From an uncultured Myxococcales bacterium (GTDB lineage Bacteria; Myxococcota_A; UBA9042): a stretch of DNA of 64,000 nucleotides. The stretch is taken from contig CAIMLR010000015.1 in NCBI GenBank assembly GCA_903842345.1, forward strand, positions 35,893 through 99,892, read 5' to 3'. The notes beneath the pieces were generated by a model that was not told where the DNA came from, made no database searches, and saw only the letters and a program-made list of their open reading frames with translations. A program made the translations under genes and the position numbers. The number at the start of each line of letters is the position of its first letter. Positions within the stretch are counted from its first letter, which is position 1. Positions 35,551 through 43,542 of this stretch are shown here, one piece after another.

Positions 35551-36303
35551 CTACGCCCCTTCCAGCGCTTTCAAGGTCGCTTCGTCAATGTCGAAGTTCG
35601 ACCACACGTTCTGCACGTCATCGAGCTCGTCGATCGCGTCGACCAACGTCATCATGGTCTCCGCTTCCTTGCCGGAGAGCTCGATCGTCAGCGACGCAGT
35701 CTTGGCGATCTTGGAATCCGTGACGGTCACGCCCGCCGCTTCCAGCTTCTCGCGCACGGCCCACAAGTCACCGAATTCGGTCGTGATGTTGTAGACGTCG
35801 TCCTCGCGTTCCACGTCGCTCGCGCCGGCGTCCAGCGCGATCATCATCATCTCGTCCTCGGACCGCTTGCCGACCGGCACGATGATTTGGCCAACGGTCT
35901 GGAAGAGATAGGAGACGGAGCCCGGCTCCGCGATCTTGCCGCCCTTCTTGTTCACGGTCGTCCGCACGTCCGTGATCGCGCGGTTGCGATTGTCGGTCAG
36001 CGCGTCGATCAGGATCGCCGTTCCGCCCGGACCGTAGGCCTCGTACGTCACTTCTTCGTACGCCACGCCTTCCAGTTCGCCCGTGCCCTTCTTGACCGCG
36101 CGGGTGATGTTGTCGGCCGGCATGCTGTTGGAGCGCGCGTCGGTAATCGCTTTGCGCAAACGGGGGTTACCCGCCACGTCGCCGCCGCCCATCTTGGCCG
36201 CGACGGTGATTTCCTTGATGAGCTTGGTGAACATCTTGCCGCGAATGGCGTCCGCCTTGCCCTTCTTGTGCTTGATTGTGCTCCATTTATTATGACCGCT
36301 CAT
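35551..36303 (-). CDS. yebC: YebC/PmpR-family protein
   Basis: The 250-residue protein opens with the family signature 'MSGHNKWSTIKHKKGKADA', continues with 'NPRLRKAITDARSNSMPADN' and contains 'EAYGPGGTA'. YebC family members act as transcription regulators (PmpR) or as factors relieving ribosome stalling at proline-rich sequences; which fits here is not decided by sequence. The start is ATG 36,303 with GAGGAG nine bases upstream. First gene of an operon with a lipoprotein, tyrS and nudL. Confidence 0.97.
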   Translation of the reverse strand: MSGHNKWSTIKHKKGKADAIRGKMFTKLIKEITVAAKMGGGDVAGNPRLRKAITDARSNSMPADNITRAVKKGTGELEGVAYEEVTYEAYGPGGTAILIDALTDNRNRAITDVRTTVNKKGGKIAEPGSVSYLFQTVGQIIVPVGKRSEDEMMMIALDAGASDVEREDDVYNITTEFGDLWAVREKLEAAGVTVTDSKIAKTASLTIELSGKEAETMMTLVDAIDELDDVQNVWSNFDIDEATLKALEGA

Positions 36304-36332
36304 CGGCTTCTCCTCGCAAACGTGGGGCCGGA

Positions 36333-36360
36333 AGTGTAGCAAGCTGCGTTCGTCTGGCAA
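36333..36360 (-). promoter_or_regulatory. Probable promoter of the yebC operon
   Basis: On the minus strand TTGCCA (36,360-36,355), 16 nt and TACACT (36,338-36,333), about 25 nt before the predicted transcript's ATG. Confidence 0.55.
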
Positions 36361-36452
36361 AGGGGGCGCGGCGAACGAGATCGTTTGACTCGGACGGCGG
36401 CGGTGACGACAATCACGCCCCTTGCGCCGTCAGGCGCGCCGCGGAGCATCCC

Positions 36453-37736
36453 GTGCTGTCTGCCTCTTCCTCTGCTGTTTCCACCCCTTGGCAACCCGCT
36501 TCGCCCGACGGCCGTGAGGCCAGCGTGGAGCGCGCGATCGCCACCCTGCGGTCCGGCGGCGTGATCGCCGTCGTTGAGGATTTTGGCAACGTCACCGCGG
36601 TCTTTGCCGTGCTGGCCAGCCAATTTGCCACGCCCGACGCCGTCAACGATCTCGCGGCCCATGCCCGCGGCGTGCTCGCGGCAACGCTCACGACGGCGCG
36701 CGCGGAGGAGCTGAATTGCCCGGCGCTGGAACGGCGGCGCTCTCCCGCGTGGACGCCGCGCTACGGCGTGAGCGTGGAAGGTGCCGTCGGCGTGTCGACG
36801 GGCATTTCCGCCGCGGACCGCGCGCTGACGATTCGCCTGCTGGCCGATCCCGCGACGCACGCGAAGGACCTGGTCCGTCCGGGCCACATCATGCCAGCGA
36901 TCGTTGGGCCGCGCGGCAGTCTGGAACGGCCCTATGGTCCTGAAGCCGCCCACGATCTTGTCGTTCTCGCTGGACTGCAACCGAGCGCGGTGTTCAGCCA
37001 CGTGCTGGCCGGTCTTGACCCGTTGGCGCCGTCGGCTGCCCCGGCGTTCGCGGAGAAACTTGGCTGGCCGCTTGTGCACGTGAACGACGTCGTGGCCTGG
37101 CGTGCGAGCCATGAGCGCTTGGTGCATGTGGTGTCTGAAGGCGTGGTGGAGACGACCGAGGGGCCGTTCCGCGTCCGCATCTACGAGAACGACATCGACC
37201 GCGACAGCCACATCGCGCTCATCCGCGATCCCGTGGGCGCCATGCCTGCGGAGGCGCCGCTGGTTCGCCTGCACAGCCAGTGCCTGACGGGCGACATTTT
37301 GCACTCGCGGCGCTGTGATTGCGGCGATCAGCTCCGGCTGGCGATGCGCGCGGTGGCCCAAGCCGGTCACGGCGCGATCGTCTATCTGCGGCAGGAAGGC
37401 CGCGGCATCGGCCTCATCCAGAAGATCCGCGCGTATGCGCTGCAGGATCTGGGCGTTGACACGGTGGAAGCGAACCTGCGCCTCGGCTTTGCGCCGGACG
37501 AGCGGGACTACGCGGTCGCGGCGCAGATTCTGCGTGATCTCGGGATGTTGGACGTGCGCCTGTTGACCAACAACCCGCAGAAAGTGCAAGCGTTGACCCG
37601 GCTTGGCGTGCATGTGGCGTCGCGTGAGCCGATTGAAGTGGCGCCGACGCCCGACAACGCCCGCTACCTGGCGACGAAGCGCGATCGGATGGGCCATCTG
37701 CTCACGGAAGTCGCCGCGACTGGCACCAAAGCCTAG
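36453..37736 (+). CDS. ribA: RibBA-type protein: degenerate DHBP synthase fused to GTP cyclohydrolase II
   Basis: The C-terminal half (about 225-420) is an intact GTP cyclohydrolase II: zinc Cys residues in 'HSQCLTGDILHSRRCDCG', the 'LRQEGRGIGL' loop and 'LLTNNPQKV'. It makes the first intermediate of riboflavin synthesis. The N-terminal half follows the DHBP synthase fold ('VSTGISAADRALT', 'RPGHIMP'), but the acidic catalytic loop (normally D-x-E-x-R-E-N-E-G-D) reads 'VEDFGNVTAVF', and the GGHTEA motif reads 'RPYGPEA'. DHBP synthase activity is therefore doubtful. GTG 36,453 is chosen for its GGAG six bases upstream. Start of a run of + strand genes to yqeY. Confidence 0.9.
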   Translation: MLSASSSAVSTPWQPASPDGREASVERAIATLRSGGVIAVVEDFGNVTAVFAVLASQFATPDAVNDLAAHARGVLAATLTTARAEELNCPALERRRSPAWTPRYGVSVEGAVGVSTGISAADRALTIRLLADPATHAKDLVRPGHIMPAIVGPRGSLERPYGPEAAHDLVVLAGLQPSAVFSHVLAGLDPLAPSAAPAFAEKLGWPLVHVNDVVAWRASHERLVHVVSEGVVETTEGPFRVRIYENDIDRDSHIALIRDPVGAMPAEAPLVRLHSQCLTGDILHSRRCDCGDQLRLAMRAVAQAGHGAIVYLRQEGRGIGLIQKIRAYALQDLGVDTVEANLRLGFAPDERDYAVAAQILRDLGMLDVRLLTNNPQKVQALTRLGVHVASREPIEVAPTPDNARYLATKRDRMGHLLTEVAATGTKA

Positions 37737-37748
37737 AACGGAATCAAG

Positions 37749-39068
37749 ATGCTGCAGACCAAGACGCTCATTTTTGGCGGCGGCCTGACCGGTCTGTCGA
37801 CGGCGTATCACCTGGACAAGCGCGCGCAAACGCGTCCGGAGCTTGGCGATTGGCTGCTCATCGAGCGCGACGATCGCCTTGGCGGTCTGACGCGCACGGA
37901 GATCATCCGCGGCTACCATTTTGACCACACGGGCCACTGGCTGCACCTCCGCCATCCGGAGATGAAAGCCTTTGTGCAGGACGTGATGGGCGATGACATG
38001 ATGATGGTGGCGCGCAAGAGCCGCATCTGGTCGCACGGCGCGCTGACGCACTTTCCGTTCCAGCAGAACCTGCATGGCCTGCCGCTGGACGTGGTGCACG
38101 AGTGCCTCATGGGCGCGATCGAGGCGGCGATTCGCGAAGCACAGGCGCCCATCGACGCCACGAATTTCAAGGATTTCTGCCTGCAGCGCTTTGGCAAAGG
38201 CATCACAGACCGCTTCATGGTGCCGTACAACACCAAGCTGTGGGGCTGTGAGCCAGAAGAGATCACGGCGGATTGGTGCACGCGCTTCCTGCCCAAGCCC
38301 AATCTCTCCCAGATCACCGCGGGCGCGCTGGGCATCGTCGACGATCAGGCGGGCTACAACGCGCACTTCACCTATCCCAAGAAGGGCGGCATCGAGGCGT
38401 TCGCGAGCCGCATTGCCGGGCACCTGCCGCTCTCCAAGGTCAAGCTGTCGACGACGCCGGTGGCGATCGATTTCGCCAAAAAGCGGTGCACGCTGTCCAA
38501 CGGCGAGGTCGTGCAGTACGAGCACCTGGTGTCGTCGATCCCGCTGCCGGAGCTGCTGAAGTTGGCCAAGGATTTGCCGGACACGGTTGTGGACGCGGCC
38601 AGCAAACTGCGCTGCACGAGCCTGCGCTACCTCAATTACGGCATCAAGCGCGCCAACGTGATGGACGACATCCAGTGGCTCTACGTGCCGGAAAACAAGT
38701 ACCCGTTCTACCGCATCGGCTCGTTCTCCAACGCCGTGGCGAGCTTGGCGCCGGCCAACAGCTCGAGCTTGTACGTGGAAGTTGCCAACAACATGAACCC
38801 GACGGACGACGAGGTAAAAACCTCCGTCCGCGCGTTCCTGCGCGACCACGACTGGCTGGGCGACGACGCGGAAGTGGAAGTCGAGGAAGTGCGGCACATC
38901 AAGTACGGCTACGTCGTCTTTGACAAACACTATTTTGCCGCGAAGGAATGCCTGCTGCCGTACCTGCGAGGCCAAGGCGTCCAGTCCCTGGGGCGCTATG
39001 GCGCCTGGGTTTACGCGAGCATGGAAGACGCGCTGATGGATGGATTCCAGTTCGCCCAGGGTTTGTAG
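37749..39068 (+). CDS. FAD-dependent amine-oxidase/UDP-galactopyranose-mutase-like protein
   Basis: The 439-residue protein starts with a Rossmann dinucleotide fold, 'TLIFGGGLTGLSTAYHL' (GxGxxG-like), Glu at the end of beta-2 in 'LIERDDRLGGLT', and 'GYHFDHTGHWLHL', where UGM-like and protoporphyrinogen-oxidase-like flavoproteins have a conserved 'G..fd.Ggh..' element. A central substrate domain (about 90-220) contains 'YNTKLWGCEPEEITADW', a pattern shared with sugar-nucleotide-cluster amine oxidases. It may isomerise or oxidise a nucleotide or lipid-linked sugar. The glycosyltransferase and deacetylase downstream support a glycan role. Confidence 0.78.
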   Translation: MLQTKTLIFGGGLTGLSTAYHLDKRAQTRPELGDWLLIERDDRLGGLTRTEIIRGYHFDHTGHWLHLRHPEMKAFVQDVMGDDMMMVARKSRIWSHGALTHFPFQQNLHGLPLDVVHECLMGAIEAAIREAQAPIDATNFKDFCLQRFGKGITDRFMVPYNTKLWGCEPEEITADWCTRFLPKPNLSQITAGALGIVDDQAGYNAHFTYPKKGGIEAFASRIAGHLPLSKVKLSTTPVAIDFAKKRCTLSNGEVVQYEHLVSSIPLPELLKLAKDLPDTVVDAASKLRCTSLRYLNYGIKRANVMDDIQWLYVPENKYPFYRIGSFSNAVASLAPANSSSLYVEVANNMNPTDDEVKTSVRAFLRDHDWLGDDAEVEVEEVRHIKYGYVVFDKHYFAAKECLLPYLRGQGVQSLGRYGAWVYASMEDALMDGFQFAQGL

Positions 39069-39172
39069 CCGCGCGGGACGGACAATGCGCCGCCGCACAC
39101 TTGACCAATAGGCCGGCATTTCCGACAGTACGGCCCCCTGAACCGGTGGCCCCGGCGGGTGGCGGAGGCGAC

Positions 39173-39937
39173 GTGGCAGCAAAAGCGGCAGCAGCGAAAC
39201 CAGCAGCGGCGAATCCGACGGCGTCTGACGCCCCGGAATTGAGCGTCGTCATCCCGTGCTACAACGAAGAGGGCATCCTCTGGTCGTCGGTGACCGAACT
39301 GCACGCGGGGCTGAAACAGCTTGGCCGGCCGTTTGAAATCCTGATCAGCGAGAACGGCTCCAAGGATCAGACCCGCGCGATCGCCGACAAGTTGAGCCGC
39401 AACTTCCCGGAGGTGCGCGCGATCACCTCCGATGAACCGAACTACGGCAAGGCGCTCCGCCGCGGCATTGAAGCGGCGCGCGGCGAGTACGTGCTGTGCG
39501 AGGAGATCGACCTCTGCGATCTCGACTTCCACAAGCGCGCGCTGGAGATCCTGGATTCCGGTCGCGCGGACATGGTCGTCGGGTCCAAGGCACATCCGGA
39601 CGCCAAAGACGAACGGCCGATGACGCGCGTTGCGGCGACGGCGGTGATGAACGGCCTGCTGCGCGTGGTCCTCGGCTTCAAGGGCACGGATACACACGGC
39701 TTGAAGGCGTTCAACCGCGAAAAAATGCTCTACACGGTGAGCAAGTGCGTCGTCGACCGCGACCTGTTTGCCAGCGAGCTGGTGGTGCGGGCGCAGCGGT
39801 ACGACGTGAAGATCATCGAGATTCCGATCGTGATCCATGAAAAGCGGCCGCCGAGCATCCATCTCTTCAAGCGCGTGCCCAACGTGCTGAAAGGCCTTGC
39901 GAAGCTGTTCTACGTGGTGCGGATTCGCAACCGATGA
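39173..39937 (+). CDS. GT2 glycosyltransferase, dolichyl/undecaprenyl-phosphate sugar type
   Basis: The product (254 residues from GTG 39,173) has the GT-A fold signature 'LSVVIPCYNEE', 'ISENGSKDQTR', and the acidic 'EEIDLCDLDF' in place of a DxD. There are no transmembrane helices, as in the DPM1-like subgroup that moves a sugar from a nucleotide to a polyprenyl phosphate. GTG 39,173 has GGAGG just upstream; GTG 39,146 is an alternative. A low-complexity Ala/Lys lead precedes the domain. The stop overlaps the next gene's ATG, so the two are translated together. Confidence 0.85.
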   Translation: MAAKAAAAKPAAANPTASDAPELSVVIPCYNEEGILWSSVTELHAGLKQLGRPFEILISENGSKDQTRAIADKLSRNFPEVRAITSDEPNYGKALRRGIEAARGEYVLCEEIDLCDLDFHKRALEILDSGRADMVVGSKAHPDAKDERPMTRVAATAVMNGLLRVVLGFKGTDTHGLKAFNREKMLYTVSKCVVDRDLFASELVVRAQRYDVKIIEIPIVIHEKRPPSIHLFKRVPNVLKGLAKLFYVVRIRNR

Positions 39938-40881
39938 ACGCGCCAAGAAGACGGGCCGCGGTCAACGTCGATGTCGACGGCCTCTACCTGTACGATCGCA
40001 TCCACGGTCACGCGGGCGGGTCTGGCAACGCGGACGACTTCCTGCCGGCTGAACACGATCCCAAGGCGTGGACCAAAGGCGTCGCGCGCTTTCTGGACCT
40101 GTTTGCGCGGTGCGACGTGCCGGCGACGTTCTTTGTCGTGGCGCAGGATCTCGCCCAGCCGGACGTGCGCGCGGTGCTGGCGGATTGCGTCGCGGCGGGG
40201 CATGAAATCGCCAGCCACAGCCTGACGCATCCGTACAACCTGAGCCGGATGCCGGCCGCGCAAATGGCCTACGAATTGACGACGGCGCGCAAGCAACTGC
40301 AGGACGCGACGGGTCAGGCGGTCAGCGGTTTTCGCGCGCCGGGCTACGTGCTCTCCGATGCGCTGCTGCGCGCGGTCGCGGATGCGGGCCACACGTACGA
40401 CAGCTCGCGCTTTCCCTGCCCGCCGTACCAGCTCGCCAAAGCGGCGTTCATCGGCCTGTACCGCGCCCAGGGACGGCCTTCAGGCAGCATTCCGGAGTGG
40501 CCAAACGTCTGGTTTGGCAAGCGCACGCCGTACATCGATCGCCTGAGCGATGGCCGCGCGCTTGTGGAATTGCCGATCGCGACCTTGCCGGGCACGCGGC
40601 TGCCGTACATCGGCACGTCGCTCATTGCCATGGGCAGCCTCGGTTTTGACGCCGTGTCGCCGCTGCTGGCGCGCACGGATTGGCTGAACTTTGAGTGCCA
40701 CGCGATCGATCTGACCGACCACATCGGCGACGAGATCCCGGCGCGCCTCGCGGTGCAGCCGGACCAGCGCGTGCCGCTGGCCAAGAAATGGCCGCTCTTT
40801 GTCCGCGCGCTGGAGAGCCTGGCGCGGCATCACGAAGTGCGGACGCTGGGACAATGGGCTGAATCGCCCGATCGATTCTGA
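39934..40881 (+). CDS. NodB-type polysaccharide/lipid-sugar deacetylase
   Basis: The 315-residue protein is a carbohydrate esterase 4 fold: 'VNVDVDG' near the N-terminus (Asp13 and Asp15, catalytic base and metal ligand), 'HEIASHSLTHPYNL' with metal His95 and His99, and 'SGFRAPGYVLSD' supplying the Arg/Pro motif. There is no signal peptide, so it acts in the cytoplasm or at the inner membrane face. Length and cytoplasmic location resemble ArnD, which deformylates undecaprenyl-phosphate-linked amino-arabinose, more than exported peptidoglycan deacetylases. The four-base overlap with the GT2 gene suggests sequential action. Confidence 0.85.
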   Translation: MNAPRRRAAVNVDVDGLYLYDRIHGHAGGSGNADDFLPAEHDPKAWTKGVARFLDLFARCDVPATFFVVAQDLAQPDVRAVLADCVAAGHEIASHSLTHPYNLSRMPAAQMAYELTTARKQLQDATGQAVSGFRAPGYVLSDALLRAVADAGHTYDSSRFPCPPYQLAKAAFIGLYRAQGRPSGSIPEWPNVWFGKRTPYIDRLSDGRALVELPIATLPGTRLPYIGTSLIAMGSLGFDAVSPLLARTDWLNFECHAIDLTDHIGDEIPARLAVQPDQRVPLAKKWPLFVRALESLARHHEVRTLGQWAESPDRF

Positions 40882-40899
40882 AAACCGAGGAGAGAGACC

Positions 40900-41364
40900 A
40901 TGGCGACCGCGCTTGAAAATGAACTGATGGAACAGATGAAAGTGTGCATGAAGTCGGGCGACAAGATCGGCCTGGCGGCGGTGCGCATGGTGCGAACGAA
41001 GGTCATGGAGAAGCGGACGGCCAAGAACGCGACGGAAGTCACGGACGAAGTGGTCGTTGACGTGATCCGCAACTACGTGAAGGTGCTGCAGAGTTCGATC
41101 GACGAGCTGAAAGCCGGCGGCGCGAGCGAAGAAGAAGCGAACATCGCGCAGATGCTCGCGGAAATTCAGTACCTCGCGCGGTTTCTGCCGCAGCTGATGG
41201 GAGAAGCCGAGATGGCGGTGATTGTCGACGAGATCCTGACGCGGGAAGGCATCACCGACCCCAAGATGTTCGGCAAGGCGACCGGACTTATCATGAAGGA
41301 TTACAAGGGAAAAGTGGACCCGGGACTCGTGGCGAAGCTGATCAAGGCCAAGCTGGGCGGCTGA
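40900..41364 (+). CDS. yqeY: GatB/YqeY-domain protein
   Basis: The 154-residue helical protein matches YqeY, related to the tail domain of GatB that contacts tRNA: 'LRxVRxxxKxxE'-like start ('LAAVRMVRTKVMEKR'), 'AEIQYLARFLPQLM', and C-terminal 'KATGLIMKDYKGKVDPGLVA'. Function is not established; it may influence tRNA-dependent processes. Strong ribosome binding site GAGGAGAG upstream. It ends three bases before the converging beta-helix gene. Confidence 0.92.
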   Translation: MATALENELMEQMKVCMKSGDKIGLAAVRMVRTKVMEKRTAKNATEVTDEVVVDVIRNYVKVLQSSIDELKAGGASEEEANIAQMLAEIQYLARFLPQLMGEAEMAVIVDEILTREGITDPKMFGKATGLIMKDYKGKVDPGLVAKLIKAKLGG

Positions 41365-41367
41365 TTT

Positions 41368-42390
41368 CTACCGCTTGGGGTTCGTCCGCAGCCAGCGCGT
41401 GTGGCGAACGACTTCCAGAGGCGGCTCCAGCGCGCCGGCGGCACAGCGCTTGCCGCGCGGCCGTCCGGTCAAATCCAGCCGCTGCTCCGGCAGGTCGCAG
41501 CGCGCGAGGTCGATCGCCGGGCTCGCCACCGCCGGCATGGCCCGCTCCGGTCCCAGGGCATCGAGCTGCGGCGCGTCGCGCTTGCTCGCCAGATCCAGCG
41601 ACACGAACCCGATTCTTCCGGACACCACCGACCGCTGCACGTCCACGTTCTCCGCCTGCCGCTGCGGCACGTTGAACGCGTTGGGCGCGCCGAGCACCAG
41701 GCTGTCGCGCACCAGCAAGCGGGGCTTGTCGTTCAGGTCCGCCGCGAGCGCGAGCGCCGGTCCCGCGTTGTAGGCAAAAGTCGACGAGATGACTTCCAAC
41801 TGGGCATTCCCCGCCAGACGCACCGGGGCGCCATCGGTCGACGGCGCGGGATGCAGCGTCACGACGCTGGCGATGAGCCGGAGTTGCGCCGTCCCGCTCA
41901 GGTCGAGCGCCGCGCCTGTCGCCGCCTGATTGTGCTGCCACCGCGTGCGCAGCGCCGCGATCGTCCCGGCGTTCGCCCAGAGCCCGCCGCCATTTTGCCA
42001 CGTCGCCGCGTTGTCGCGGATCACGCAATCCGTCAGGGTCAGCGCCGCGTCCGCCGACACTTCAATCGCCCCGCCCTGCTTCGCGCGCCCGCCCGTCAGC
42101 GTCACGCCCGCGAGCGCGAGCCGCACGCCCGCCTTGGGCAACGTCAGCACGCGCCCCAGGCCGCCCGCGTCCAGGATCACCTCACCCGCGCCCAGCCGCT
42201 GCAGCGTCGCCGACTGCGCGACGACAAAACGTGCGCCGAGGTACTTGCCCGGCTTCAGGCAAATCACCGGGTTGTCGGTGCGGTCCAGCGCGGTCTGGAT
42301 CGCCGCCGTGTTGCCATCGGCCACGAGCGTCACGTCGCACGCGGGCGGCGCGGCATGGATCAGGAGCGCAAAGAGCAGCGGGAGGAGCAT
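41368..42390 (-). CDS. Secreted parallel beta-helix protein (340 aa)
   Basis: ATG 42,390 gives a short signal peptide (MLLPLLFALLIHAAPPA). The mature protein begins with an Asn/Asp-rich 'tail' typical of right-handed beta-helices in which each turn carries 'G...' repeats ('GVTLTGGRAKQGGAIEVSA', 'CVIRDNAATWQNGGGLW'). This resembles pectate-lyase-fold surface proteins with choice-of-anchor style. No catalytic Arg/Lys/Asp cluster is recognised. It is convergent with yqeY and divergent from the Cys-rich lipoprotein gene. Confidence 0.75.
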   Translation of the reverse strand: MLLPLLFALLIHAAPPACDVTLVADGNTAAIQTALDRTDNPVICLKPGKYLGARFVVAQSATLQRLGAGEVILDAGGLGRVLTLPKAGVRLALAGVTLTGGRAKQGGAIEVSADAALTLTDCVIRDNAATWQNGGGLWANAGTIAALRTRWQHNQAATGAALDLSGTAQLRLIASVVTLHPAPSTDGAPVRLAGNAQLEVISSTFAYNAGPALALAADLNDKPRLLVRDSLVLGAPNAFNVPQRQAENVDVQRSVVSGRIGFVSLDLASKRDAPQLDALGPERAMPAVASPAIDLARCDLPEQRLDLTGRPRGKRCAAGALEPPLEVVRHTRWLRTNPKR

Positions 42391-42408
42391 GGGCCGGGAC
42401 GGTAGCAC

Positions 42409-42437
42409 TTGCCCAACCTCCGCGCGAGGCCTACATT
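42409..42437 (+). promoter_or_regulatory. Probable promoter of the Cys-rich lipoprotein/amylase operon
   Basis: TTGCCC (42,409-42,414), 17 nt and TACATT (42,432-42,437), 32 nt before ATG 42,469. Confidence 0.5.
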
Positions 42438-42468
42438 GCCACGCGGGCAACCGCTCACGAGGTTTCAA

Positions 42469-43542
42469 ATGGCGACGCTGCAACGGTTTCTGGGGATGAC
42501 AGTCGTGTTGGCGCTGGCGGCGTGCGGCAGCAGCACCGGAACGAGCGCGACGGACACGGGGCCCAGTGACACGGGCGACAGCCAGATTGCGCCGGACGAC
42601 GCCCAGGACGCGGCGACGACCGACGTGGCGGGAACGGACGCGGCTGGAACGGACGCCGCGGGAACCGACGCGATCCTGCTGGACGCGGCCGACGCCCCGG
42701 ATGCGGATGCCGCGACCGATGAAGTCTATGACACCGACGCCGCGACAACCGACGTTGCCGCGGATGGCGATGCGTTTGGCCCGCCCCAGAACTGCAACGG
42801 CTTTGGCGGCGGCGGCAGTTGCCCCAACGGCCTGACCTGCTGGTCCTACCCGTGCCCCAAATGCGGCGCGCCCCCACAGGGCTGGTGCCTGCCCACGTTG
42901 GCCAACGGCGCCTGCTACGACTACACAACCTGCAACGGCGGCGCCTGCCACAACGCAACGCCGATGAGCGGCGTCGCTGGCTGGTGCCTCCCCGCCGTCC
43001 CGTCCGCGGGCAAGTGCTGGCCCAACGCGAGCGAGGCCACCGCCGACTGCTTCCCCGGCGCCACGTGCGAAGGCGCGTTCATTTGCCCGCCCATGGGCGC
43101 ATGCCCCAAAGCCGATAGCCCCGGCACCTGCACGGCGGGCGCTGAGCAGAAGGGCAACGTCTACCTGTGGGAACGCAGCGGCGGCGTCGTCAGCCCGGGC
43201 GAGAAAGTCACGGTCACCTGGCTCAACAACACGGGCGCGTCGATTTTCCTGGCCGGCTGCTCGACGTACAACGCCGAAAACAGCAGCGACGGCGCCAAAT
43301 GGACCGATCTCGGCCCCACTGTCTTCTGCGTTTGGGAAGGCAACGCGGTGGAAGTACCCGCTGGCGCTTACTTTGACGCATTGGCGTGGTCAGCGCCCAA
43401 CACGTTCACCGGCGCGCTGAACTACCGCTTCCACGGCAGCTACGGGATCGGCTGCACGCCGGGCAAGCCGCTGTCCCAGGCGGGGTGCACGAGCACCAAG
43501 GACGTGACGTCAGACGCATTCTTCGTCGGTGCCGTTCCTTGA
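42469..43542 (+). CDS. Cys-rich secreted lipoprotein (357 aa)
   Basis: The ATG at 42,469 gives a lipoprotein signal (MATLQRF, hydrophobic core, lipobox LAAC). A long linker of Asp, Thr, Ala and Gly (about 22-100) follows, as in many Myxococcota surface lipoproteins. The C-terminal 230 residues have about 20 Cys in two parts: a Cys-rich region 'CWSYPCPKCGAPPQGWC' and a beta domain (about 235-355) with 'VTVTWLNNTGASIFLAGCS'. No enzymatic motif is seen. The TGA overlaps the amylase TTG start, so both are made together at the cell surface. Confidence 0.72.
   Translation: MATLQRFLGMTVVLALAACGSSTGTSATDTGPSDTGDSQIAPDDAQDAATTDVAGTDAAGTDAAGTDAILLDAADAPDADAATDEVYDTDAATTDVAADGDAFGPPQNCNGFGGGGSCPNGLTCWSYPCPKCGAPPQGWCLPTLANGACYDYTTCNGGACHNATPMSGVAGWCLPAVPSAGKCWPNASEATADCFPGATCEGAFICPPMGACPKADSPGTCTAGAEQKGNVYLWERSGGVVSPGEKVTVTWLNNTGASIFLAGCSTYNAENSSDGAKWTDLGPTVFCVWEGNAVEVPAGAYFDALAWSAPNTFTGALNYRFHGSYGIGCTPGKPLSQAGCTSTKDVTSDAFFVGAVP

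Noticed and set aside
36300..39182. Minus-strand frame of 960 codons antisense to the ribA and flavoprotein genes
   Set aside because: Same type of shadow, with no promoter or ribosome binding site and Arg/Gln/Val-rich low complexity.
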